DNA from: Sporosarcina quadrami
GTDB lineage: Bacteria > Bacillota > Bacilli > Bacillales_A > Planococcaceae
Reading direction: 5' to 3'
DNA: 38,046 nt
Assembly: GCF_014836615.1 (NCBI RefSeq)
Contig: NZ_JACSQN010000021.1
Location: 1 to 38,046 of the forward strand
Positions 1 through 6,209 of the stretch are shown piece by piece. A program made the position numbers and the translations under genes. How positions within the stretch are numbered: position 1 is the stretch's first letter; each line of letters starts with the position of its first letter. The notes under the pieces are model-generated. The model did not search any database. It saw only the letters and a program-made list of their open reading frames with translations, and was not told the origin of the DNA.

Positions 1-30
1 AAATCATCCGTATATTTAACCACAATAAAA

Positions 31-70
31 CACCCCAAAAGTTAGATTTTCTACTCTAACTTTTGGGGTG
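31..70 (-). terminator. ilvE terminator, perfect 16-bp hairpin resembling paired IS ends
   Basis: Arms 31-46 and 55-70 are perfect inverted repeats (left arm caccccaaaagttaga) around an 8-nt loop. On the minus strand the hairpin lies just after the ilvE stop and is followed by a T-rich run (gttttatt), so it should work as an intrinsic terminator. The arm closely matches the IS3-family terminus at the other end of the window (acccctaaaagttaga at 37981), so the hairpin may derive from an IS. The terminator role is well supported; the origin is inference. Confidence 0.75.
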
Positions 71-102
71 CACTTCACAGATTGACAGGATGTTTGTTTT
101 TT

Positions 103-1179
103 TTAGTATTCCACAGTCATGCGCCAGCCAAATGGGTCTTCAAATTTGCCTGTCTGAATGCCAGTTATTGTATCATAGATCTTTTTGGATAATGTGCCAA
201 TTTCTCCATTGTTAACAGTGATTTTATTATCAAGCCATGAAAGCTCGCCAATCGGCGATATAACAGCAGCTGTCCCTGTACCAAATGCCTCTTCAAGAAT
301 GCCTGCTCGATGCGCTTCATACAATTCTTCTATCGAGATTTTTCGTTCAATTACCGGAATTCCCCAATATTGAAGCAACTCAATGACAGACTTACGCGTA
401 ATGCCTTCCAAAATGCTACCATTTAGTTCAGGCGTGATGACTTCGCCGTTTAGTTTAAAGAAGACGTTCATTGCGCCAACTTCTTCAATGTATTTATGTT
501 CTTTTCCATCAAGCCATAATACTTGGGAATAGCCTTTTGCTTCAGCGACTTCTTGTGCTTTCATCGCACCGGCATAGTTGCCAGCCGTTTTCGCACTCCC
601 TGTCCCACCTTTGACAGCACGGACAAACTCAGATTCAACTGCAATTTTCACAGGATTGATGCCTTCTTTGTAATAGGCTCCAACAGGTGACAGGATGATC
701 ATGAATCGGTACGTCTTTGATGGTGCGACTCCTAAGTAAGGTTGAGTTGCAATAATGAACGGTCGTATGTATAACGATGTACCTGCCACGTTAGGAATCC
801 AGTCTTTATCGATACGAATCAATTTGCGCAAACCTTCCAGAGCGAGCTCTTCATCAAAATGCGGCATGCAGAGTCTTTCATTCGAACGGTTCAATCTCTT
901 CATATTCTCTTCAGGGCGGAACAGCAGTACTTCATCCTCTTCAGTCACGTACGCTTTCAATCCTTCAAAAACGGTTTGTCCATAATGGAATACGATGGCT
1001 GCAGGATCAATTGTAATTGGTTCATACGGGACGACCATCGGATCATGCCATCCACGTCCTTCCGTGTAGTCCATTGTGAACATATGGTCAGTGAACACAG
1101 TGCCGAATGCCAATTGATTGGATTCAGGTTTCACTTTTGGTTCTTGTGTCATAATTGTTTCAATCGATACATTTCCCAT
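103..1179 (-). CDS. ilvE: Branched-chain amino acid aminotransferase (class IV, BCAT type II)
   Basis: A PLP-dependent enzyme that interconverts Val, Leu and Ile with their 2-oxo acids using glutamate/2-oxoglutarate; cytosolic. The 358-residue length is normal for Bacillus-type BCATs of the mammalian-like group. The PLP-binding lysine is K197 in GTGSAKTAGNYAG, and the EEVGAMNVFF and AFGTGTAAVISP segments that hold the cofactor and substrate are intact. AGGAGGAAT sits 7 nt before the ATG at 1179; an in-frame ATG ten codons later has no better site. It is a single gene, divergent from niaR, with a TATAAT-like -10 at 1215-1220 and a terminator hairpin after the stop. IlvE versus a second paralogue (B. 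subtilis has two, ilvE/ilvK) cannot be decided from sequence alone. Confidence 0.95.
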   Translation of the reverse strand: MGNVSIETIMTQEPKVKPESNQLAFGTVFTDHMFTMDYTEGRGWHDPMVVPYEPITIDPAAIVFHYGQTVFEGLKAYVTEEDEVLLFRPEENMKRLNRSNERLCMPHFDEELALEGLRKLIRIDKDWIPNVAGTSLYIRPFIIATQPYLGVAPSKTYRFMIILSPVGAYYKEGINPVKIAVESEFVRAVKGGTGSAKTAGNYAGAMKAQEVAEAKGYSQVLWLDGKEHKYIEEVGAMNVFFKLNGEVITPELNGSILEGITRKSVIELLQYWGIPVIERKISIEELYEAHRAGILEEAFGTGTAAVISPIGELSWLDNKITVNNGEIGTLSKKIYDTITGIQTGKFEDPFGWRMTVEY

Positions 1180-1214
1180 TGTAAATTCCTCCTATTCAAA
1201 CGATGTATTTTTTC

Positions 1215-1220
1215 ATTATA
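1215..1220 (-). promoter_or_regulatory. Probable -10 element of ilvE
   Basis: The minus strand reads TATAAT here, about 35 nt before the ilvE start codon, giving a leader of roughly 30 nt. I could not find a convincing -35 hexamer at 16-19 nt, so the promoter may be weak or activator-dependent. No leader RNA such as a T-box fits in the short gap to niaR. Confidence 0.4.
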
Positions 1221-1271
1221 CACGAAATGCCTTTGTCGAATATGGTAAAATGACTACGAGGAGTGATGCAC

Positions 1272-1811
1272 ATGACCGAATCGTTAAAGATGCCTGGAGA
1301 AGAGCGGCGCGAAATGATATTAAAAACGTTGAGAGAATCAGCAAAACCTTTTACAGGCAAAGAGCTTGGAGAACTAGCGAACGTCAGCCGACAAGTCATT
1401 GTAGGAGACATCAATTTGCTTAAAGCGGTAAATGAACCCATTATTGCAACGAGTCAAGGATATCGCTATATGCACCCTGCAACAGGTCCCGCTAAAATCG
1501 AAAAGACATTTGTCTGTATGCACCCACCGGAGCGGACCGAAGAGGAATTGAACATTTTCGTGGATCATGGGTTGACGGTGATGGATGTTAGTGTTGAACA
1601 TCCGGTATATGGCGATTTGAAAGCTTCAATTATGGTATCTAATCGGCAAGAAGTGAAAGACTTCATGCAGAAAGTGCTTGAAGCAAACGCCGTATATCTA
1701 GCTAATCTATCAGAAGACGGCATCCACTTGCATACTGTGTCGGCTACTACACGTGAACAACTTGTTGAAGCTGAAAAAGCATTAAAAAAAGCGGGTATTC
1801 TCCTTAAGTGA
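1272..1811 (+). CDS. niaR: Nicotinate-responsive transcriptional repressor NiaR (HTH + 3H domain)
   Basis: A small-molecule-sensing repressor of NAD biosynthesis and niacin uptake genes in Firmicutes (B. subtilis YrxA). The 179-residue protein has an N-terminal HTH_11-type winged helix (about residues 10-65) and a C-terminal 3H domain. The histidines that give that domain its name and bind metal are visible: H84 (CMHPP), H99 (VDHG), H110 (VEHPVYGD), and H152/H154 (IHLHTV). GAGGAG at 1258-1263 is 8 nt from the ATG at 1272, which is the likely start; a GTG at 1263 overlaps that ribosome site and is unlikely. It is divergent from ilvE. No nad or niacin-transport gene is next to it, so its targets must lie elsewhere. 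Confidence 0.92.
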   Translation: MTESLKMPGEERREMILKTLRESAKPFTGKELGELANVSRQVIVGDINLLKAVNEPIIATSQGYRYMHPATGPAKIEKTFVCMHPPERTEEELNIFVDHGLTVMDVSVEHPVYGDLKASIMVSNRQEVKDFMQKVLEANAVYLANLSEDGIHLHTVSATTREQLVEAEKALKKAGILLK

Positions 1812-1823
1812 AGAATCCCGCTT
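1784..1823 (-). terminator. mscS terminator placed inside the 3' end of niaR
   Basis: Arms 1789-1801 (aagcgggtattct) and 1812-1823 (agaatcccgctt) pair with one bulged base. On the minus strand the hairpin is followed by seven T residues (complement of the A run at 1784-1790), a strong terminator for mscS. The left arm and A run are niaR coding sequence. On the plus strand the following sequence is only moderately T-rich, so niaR would be terminated less efficiently. Confidence 0.75.
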
Positions 1824-1831
1824 GGTTGTGT

Positions 1832-2902
1832 TCATTTTTGTTCTTCGACAATCAACTTGCTATTCGGCAAGGCGAAGGTAACATTTTCATCCCGCAAGAT
1901 ATCCATAATTTTAAAGTTGACATCCTCTTTGACTTCCAAATATTTTCCCCAGTCAGTCGTTTTAGTGAAGAAGTAAAACATGAGGTCCATCCCGTTTACC
2001 TTATACTCATCAAATGTTACAAAAACGGTTTCCTGGTGAATGTCAGGATGGCTATGAAGCATTTGTCTAATACGGCTAATACTGTTTTCAAGTGAGTCTT
2101 TCTGCGTGTCGTACGTTACTTGCAGATTAAAAGAAATACGTCGCTTCCCCATTTTGCTCCAATTCGTTATTGCTTCATTCGCAAGGGTTGCATTTGGAAC
2201 AGTAACTAGAGCTTGCCCGAATGTACGGATTTTTGTACTGCGGAAAGAGATATCCTCCACGGTCCCTTCTACACTAGGTGTGTAAATCCAATCGCCGATT
2301 GTAAAAGGTTTTTCTGTAATGAGAACAATCCCGCCAAATAAGTTGGCAAGTGATTCTTTAGCTGCAAAGGCAAATGCTAAGCCGCCAATTCCAAGTCCCG
2401 CAACGAATGTATTCACATTATATCCGAAAACTTGAGCGACAACGCTAACTGTTACGGCGATAATGACAAAGCGCAACGTCTTTGAAAGGAACGGGACGAG
2501 TATATCATCAATTTTAATATTGAACCTTGTATTCAGATTAGAAAACAGATTAGAAGTCGCACCTGACAGGTTATAAAACCCCCAACCGATTAAAATGACA
2601 ATTGATGACCTGATCAAATCAAGAAACAGCAGGTTTTTTTGATTGAAATAAGGAAAATAGCCTGCCGCTATATAAAAACCAATAATCGTAACGAGCCATT
2701 GGAATGGTTTCTCAAATGATAGCAAGACATTTGAAAAGAAACTGTTCGGTGCTTTCTTACTAATTTTCAATATGATTGTAAATATGTATTTTGAAAAAAC
2801 TTTTCGAAATAGCCAAAATAGAAGCAGTATCCCAATTGCGATCAAAGTACTGACCACCTGTTCCATTCTCAACCATTCCATCAATCTTTCAAAGTCTATC
2901 AT
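1832..2902 (-). CDS. MscS-family small-conductance mechanosensitive channel
   Basis: A membrane channel that opens under tension to release solutes after osmotic downshock. The 356-residue protein has hydrophobic segments near residues 15-32, 68-84 and 94-115. The MscS pore region follows (about 140-215), with the Gly/Ala-rich TM3 stretch GLGIGGLAFAFAAKES and then NLFGGIVLITEKPFTIGDW, the junction with the cytoplasmic beta domain. The cytoplasmic domain carries the VPNATLANEAITNWS signature. Length and layout resemble B. subtilis YhdY more than the shorter YkuT, but orthology is not certain. GAGGAGG is 7 nt before the ATG. It converges on niaR and shares a hairpin with its end. Confidence 0.9.
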   Translation of the reverse strand: MIDFERLMEWLRMEQVVSTLIAIGILLLFWLFRKVFSKYIFTIILKISKKAPNSFFSNVLLSFEKPFQWLVTIIGFYIAAGYFPYFNQKNLLFLDLIRSSIVILIGWGFYNLSGATSNLFSNLNTRFNIKIDDILVPFLSKTLRFVIIAVTVSVVAQVFGYNVNTFVAGLGIGGLAFAFAAKESLANLFGGIVLITEKPFTIGDWIYTPSVEGTVEDISFRSTKIRTFGQALVTVPNATLANEAITNWSKMGKRRISFNLQVTYDTQKDSLENSISRIRQMLHSHPDIHQETVFVTFDEYKVNGMDLMFYFFTKTTDWGKYLEVKEDVNFKIMDILRDENVTFALPNSKLIVEEQK

Positions 2903-2971
2903 TGTTCGACCTCCTCTTTCATTACGTCCTTCATCTTAACAAACAGATGCGACAAGAAAAAGGAATATACA

Positions 2972-3622
2972 TTACAAGCTTTTCGGTTGAAAACTAGAAC
3001 CTGTTTCCTCCTCCAGCTGAGTAAGGAAAGCGACCATGAACGCATGACGCTGTGCTGCAAGCCGCTTACCTTCATCGGTAACCATCAATTCCTTTAACAG
3101 AAGTAGTTTTTCATAGAAGTGTGTAACAGAAGCAGTTTCCTTAGAACGATATTCTTCTTCAGTCATTTCGCTTCTTGAAATTTCTTGCGTATCGTACAGT
3201 TTCCGTCCTCTCGCACCACCAAATGCAAACGTGCGCGCAATTCCTATGGCCCCTATTGCATCAAGTCGGTCTGCATCCCTTACAACTGCGCCTTCGATTG
3301 AAGTAATCGCTTTTTCATTTCCGCCGTTGAAAGAAACACTTTGGATAATAGTCAGAACTTGTACTATCGTCTCTTTTTCCATGCCTGCTCGTTGCATTAC
3401 TTCTTCTGCCGATAAACTGCTTAATTCAGCGTATTTCGGATCGTCGATATCGTGAAGAAGAGCTGCCAGCCGAATAATAGACAAATCAGCTTCAGGCAAT
3501 GTTGCTGCAATATCTTCTGCATTTTTCATAACACGTAAAATATGATCAAAATCATGGCTGGCGTCAAAACGTTCGTATATATCCCGTACTTGTCGGATGC
3601 ATTCATTAAAAAGAGTTCCCAT
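2972..3622 (-). CDS. ypgQ: HD-domain metal-dependent phosphohydrolase, YpgQ/YedJ family
   Basis: A metal-dependent hydrolase. B. subtilis YpgQ has been characterised as a Mn-dependent pyrophosphatase acting on dNTPs, so a nucleotide-pool role is likely here but not shown. The metal site is intact in 216 residues: H27 in SHDFDH, the H57-D58 pair in ALLHDIDD, and D118 in VRDADRLDAIGAIG. The C-terminal half (residues 130-200) is helical. The start has a modest site (TAGGTGAT) before the ATG at 3622. It sits between mscS and a cold-shock gene, close to cspD as in B. subtilis, which supports the name. Confidence 0.85.
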   Translation of the reverse strand: MGTLFNECIRQVRDIYERFDASHDFDHILRVMKNAEDIAATLPEADLSIIRLAALLHDIDDPKYAELSSLSAEEVMQRAGMEKETIVQVLTIIQSVSFNGGNEKAITSIEGAVVRDADRLDAIGAIGIARTFAFGGARGRKLYDTQEISRSEMTEEEYRSKETASVTHFYEKLLLLKELMVTDEGKRLAAQRHAFMVAFLTQLEEETGSSFQPKSL

Positions 3623-3675
3623 TCAATCACCTATTTCATTTAATTTTTAACTCGACAGAAAATTTCGGTACATCG

Positions 3676-3704
3676 TTGACGCTTAATGTCGATTCATGTA
3701 TAGT
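3676..3704 (+). promoter_or_regulatory. Sigma-A promoter of the cold-shock gene
   Basis: TTGACG at 3676-3681 and TATAGT at 3699-3704 are separated by exactly 17 nt. The predicted transcript starts near 3711, giving a leader of about 48 nt. That is much shorter than the long thermosensing leader of E. coli cspA. Confidence 0.8.
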
Positions 3705-3758
3705 AAAACTAACCATGTAAAAGTGGTGGGACATTGAAATGCCGAGGGAGGAATATGC

Positions 3759-3962
3759 ATGTACCAAGGTAAAGTAAAGTGGTTCAGCAATGAAAAAGGG
3801 TATGGTTTCATCGAAACGGAAAATGGCGAGGATGTCTTCGTCCACTATACCGGCATCATGTCAGAAGGTTTTAAGACACTGGATGAAGGTCAGGCCGTAT
3901 CCTTCGAAATCATTGAAGGGAACCGCGGACCTCAAGCGGCGAATGTCTTGACTATTACGTAA
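3759..3962 (+). CDS. cspD: Cold-shock protein (CspD-like)
   Basis: A 67-residue single cold-shock domain that binds single-stranded RNA/DNA and melts RNA secondary structure. RNP1 (KGYGFIE, residues 13-19) and RNP2 (VFVHY, 26-30) are intact, as is the VKWF nucleic-acid face at the N terminus. GGGAGGA is 6 nt before the ATG. It is a single gene with its own promoter and terminator. The position next to ypgQ and ypeQ/ypeP matches B. subtilis cspD, but Bacillales carry several paralogues and the letter is assigned by context. Confidence 0.93.
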   Translation: MYQGKVKWFSNEKGYGFIETENGEDVFVHYTGIMSEGFKTLDEGQAVSFEIIEGNRGPQAANVLTIT

Positions 3963-3977
3963 ATAATCGTTCATTGA

Positions 3978-4015
3978 AATATCCCGCCAGTAAATGATGG
4001 CGGGATATTATTTTG
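3978..4015 (+). terminator. Terminator of the cold-shock gene
   Basis: Arms 3978-3989 (aatatcccgcca) and 3998-4009 form a 12-bp stem with an 8-nt loop, followed by a T-rich run. It abuts the end of the convergent ypeQ gene and its 3' part overlaps the last ypeQ codons, so it may stop transcription from both sides. Confidence 0.85.
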
Positions 4016-4196
4016 TCAATTTATTCATTTCATTCCCTAAAAACTTTAGCTGATCTCCGACTGTACATGTTTTGATGCAAAAATGATGGGCACCCGTTTT
4101 ACCAAATTCCTTTGCATGTTGCCTTTTAGTAAAACATCCTTCACAATACGTATCGAGGACATCATTGATTTCTTCCATTAGGGTCAACTTATCCAT
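4008..4196 (-). CDS. ypeQ: Small zinc-finger protein, YpeQ family (zf-C2HCIx2C)
   Basis: A 62-residue protein with the pattern C18-x2-C21-x5-H27-x12-C40-I-x2-C44, the signature of a small Bacillales zinc-finger family. Its function is unknown. The start at 4196 is chosen because GGGAGG lies just before it; the in-frame ATG at 4223 lacks a ribosome site and contains this Shine-Dalgarno within its first codons. It is divergent from the RNase H-like gene, as B. subtilis ypeQ neighbours ypeP, which supports the name. Five of 62 residues are potential metal ligands. Confidence 0.8.
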   Translation of the reverse strand: MDKLTLMEEINDVLDTYCEGCFTKRQHAKEFGKTGAHHFCIKTCTVGDQLKFLGNEMNKLTK

Positions 4197-4275
4197 TAGA
4201 AACCTCCCGATCGGATCATTCATCTATTTTAGTATGCATTCCGTTCAGTTGCAACTAAATCAAAGGAGCGAGCAT

Positions 4276-4683
4276 ATGATCGAGCTATATGTCGATGGCG
4301 CAAGCGCAGGGAATCCAGGTAAAAGCGGTATTGGAATTTATATTAAAGGCGAGGGTCGTCAAATTCGAGTTTCAGAACCGATAGAACCGACGAATAACCA
4401 TACAGCTGAATTTACAGCTTTACTTAGAGGACTTGAAGAAACAGAGAAAATCACGTCGGGTATCGTTTCTGCTCGTTCCGATTCAAAGGCAGTCGTTTCA
4501 GCCTTTGAAAATGAATATGTGAAAAATGAACTCCATAAAGAATTTTTACAGAAGATATTAATGATCACAAAAAAATTCGATTTCTTCTTCATCAAATGGA
4601 TTCCTGAAGCAGAAAACCGTACAGCGGACAGCCTCGCCCGCCAAGCGATTCATAAGGAGAAGTCTTGGAGACATGAAGAGTAG
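4276..4683 (+). CDS. ypeP: RNase HI-like protein (YpeP type)
   Basis: A reverse-transcriptase-type RNase HI fold of 135 residues, expected to cleave the RNA strand of RNA/DNA hybrids. The four acidic catalytic positions are present: D7 (YVDGASAGNPG), E45 (HTAEF), D69 (RSDSK) and D118 (RTADSLARQA). In B. subtilis the corresponding RNase HI-like proteins were long considered weak or inactive, so activity here is predicted only from intact residues. AAAGGAG is about 9 nt before the ATG at 4276. The open frame continues 37 codons upstream with no ribosome site and over ypeQ; I rejected that extension. Confidence 0.88.
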   Translation: MIELYVDGASAGNPGKSGIGIYIKGEGRQIRVSEPIEPTNNHTAEFTALLRGLEETEKITSGIVSARSDSKAVVSAFENEYVKNELHKEFLQKILMITKKFDFFFIKWIPEAENRTADSLARQAIHKEKSWRHEE

Positions 4684-4722
4684 CTTTGACGTAAAAATTT
4701 CTCTCCAATTAGAATATGCAAA

Positions 4723-4769
4723 AAAAGCATTGACCGATCGGCCAGATTTCGCCGATGGTCAATGCTTTT
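4723..4769. terminator. Bidirectional terminator between ypeP and the phosphoesterase gene
   Basis: A long stem: 4723-4735 (aaaagcattgacc) pairs with 4757-4769, extended by 4737-4742/4751-4756 across one bulge, with an 8-nt loop. It has A runs on one side and T runs on the other, so it can terminate the convergent genes on both strands. Confidence 0.88.
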
Positions 4770-4772
4770 CTA

Positions 4773-5372
4773 CTAGGCTTTCATAAAAGTAATTGTATTG
4801 TCAATGCTATCGTACAAAACCCATTCCCTGTCGAAGATGACAGCGCCGACATTTACAAGTGTCTGTTCATCACCAATCGTATAAGGTTTTCCAAATACGA
4901 CCTTTTCTTCTGCAAAACCGTCACGTAGCAAACCAGAACGGTGACTATGACCATAAAACGTAAGAGCGGTTGTTACTTCAGCTTTCTGCAATGACCAAGG
5001 ATCACCGCCCCATTCAAATTGATGACCATGGATCACTTCAGCTGCACCAAGCTCCATGCGTTCGGGCATGGCAGATAGGAGACCGAGAAGAGGATCTTCC
5101 GTTTCTGTGATAAAAAGAATCCGCTCTTCCTGATTTCCTATGACAGAAGGAAATGTCAGCATCTCGACGAAACCTTCAGGCAACAGCATGACGTCTGAAA
5201 GGTTATCGAACTTCTTATTAGTAATAAGACGTTTGCTAATTGTACATTCAAACAAATCCCCAGTACCTACTAAGGTTGCATCAGGTGCCTGTTCTGTAAC
5301 ATGTAGAAGAACTGCCTTCAAATCTTCTTTGGAGGAATGTACATCACCGATTAGCGCATATTTCATTTGCAT
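4773..5372 (-). CDS. Calcineurin-type metallophosphoesterase
   Basis: A 199-residue, single-domain metal-dependent phosphoesterase; the substrate cannot be told from sequence. Motifs in order: GDVH (D10, H12), GTGDLFE (D39), GNQEE (N80), VIHGHQ (H115) and YGHSH (H142, H144). The usual GNHE motif reads GNQE, so the His that often acts as general acid is replaced by Gln; small phosphodiesterases of the YfcE type also vary here (GNCD). It is shorter than PrpE-type diadenosine tetraphosphatases. ATG at 5372 is chosen with GGAGGA 6-7 nt upstream; a TTG one codon earlier is less likely. The 14-nt gap to the upstream sulfurtransferase gene implies one operon with dynA. Confidence 0.85.
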   Translation of the reverse strand: MQMKYALIGDVHSSKEDLKAVLLHVTEQAPDATLVGTGDLFECTISKRLITNKKFDNLSDVMLLPEGFVEMLTFPSVIGNQEERILFITETEDPLLGLLSAMPERMELGAAEVIHGHQFEWGGDPWSLQKAEVTTALTFYGHSHRSGLLRDGFAEEKVVFGKPYTIGDEQTLVNVGAVIFDREWVLYDSIDNTITFMKA

Positions 5373-5386
5373 CAAAATTCCTCCGT

Positions 5387-6208
5387 TCAGCTTTTCTCTA
5401 TTACAATCTCGTCCCTTGAAATCCAGTCACTATAACTGCCGACATACAAGTTCACATTGTTATAACCATGTTGTTTTAACATAGCATATAGTGGTGCAGC
5501 AGTAACTCCACTACCACAATAGACAGTAATAGTATCGTCTTTTTCTACCACTTGAGAAAGTCGTTCGGCTATTTGGGTACCCATTGAAAACTGGCCATTT
5601 TCTTTCAACTGTTCCCAATCAAGATTCCGAGCTCCTGGTATGTGGCCAGCAATAGGATCAATTGGTTCAACCTCTCCTCTATACCTTTCGCCAGACCGTG
5701 CATCCAAAAGTATATTGCCTGTTACTCCAGCTACAGTGCGCTCAACGAATTGGCGAGATGCGTAAATGGCTTCATTCCACACAGGCTCTACATCTGATTG
5801 TGTCGGTATTGGCGACTTATCGGTAACTGGAATCCCAGTCGAAATCGCATCATCAAAACCTTCCAATAAGATGAAGGAATTTTTAAAACCGGCATATTGT
5901 AAAAACCACCATGCTCTTGCAGCGAAAGGGCTACCACCGTCATCATAGACAATGACTTCGTCATCCAGTTGCAATCCACTTCTACGGAATAATAACGTTA
6001 AAGAATGTTTATCAGGCATCGGATGTCTGCCTTCTTTTTTGGACATGTCGGAAAGGTCTTCTTCCAAATGCCAATATACAGCTCCTTCGATATGACTATT
6101 TTCATATTCCTTCAAGCCGAATTCAGGATCTTGCAATGAAAAACGAGTATCTATCCACTTCACATCATTAAATTTGACATCGTTAATCGATTTAAATACT
6201 TGTGTCAT
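5387..6208 (-). CDS. Two-domain sulfurtransferase (3-mercaptopyruvate/thiosulfate type)
   Basis: Tandem rhodanese domains in 273 residues. The N-terminal domain (about 10-130) is inactive: its loop position reads YDDGGSPFAARAWW with Asp in place of Cys. The C-terminal domain carries the catalytic C231 in the loop CGSGVTA. The CGSGVT form is typical of 3-mercaptopyruvate sulfurtransferases, which move sulfur from mercaptopyruvate to thiols or cyanide, while classical rhodaneses have a more basic loop. The ATG is 1 nt after the dynA stop and its ribosome site (AAGGAG) lies in the last dynA codons, so translation is coupled. A metallophosphoesterase gene follows 14 nt later. Confidence 0.92.
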   Translation of the reverse strand: MTQVFKSINDVKFNDVKWIDTRFSLQDPEFGLKEYENSHIEGAVYWHLEEDLSDMSKKEGRHPMPDKHSLTLLFRRSGLQLDDEVIVYDDGGSPFAARAWWFLQYAGFKNSFILLEGFDDAISTGIPVTDKSPIPTQSDVEPVWNEAIYASRQFVERTVAGVTGNILLDARSGERYRGEVEPIDPIAGHIPGARNLDWEQLKENGQFSMGTQIAERLSQVVEKDDTITVYCGSGVTAAPLYAMLKQHGYNNVNLYVGSYSDWISRDEIVIEKS

Positions 6209-6209
6209 T

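Noticed and set aside
1180..1271. NiaR operator or CodY box in the ilvE-niaR gap
   Set aside because: No palindrome resembling the known NiaR or CodY consensus could be seen with confidence.
3636..3845. A 69-codon minus-strand open frame upstream of the HD hydrolase gene
   Set aside because: It overlaps the cold-shock promoter and gene on the opposite strand and has no ribosome site or recognisable family.
4165..4275. N-terminal extension of the RNase H-like protein
   Set aside because: The ribosome site and the family N terminus (MIELYVDG) both point to ATG 4276; the extension overlaps ypeQ.
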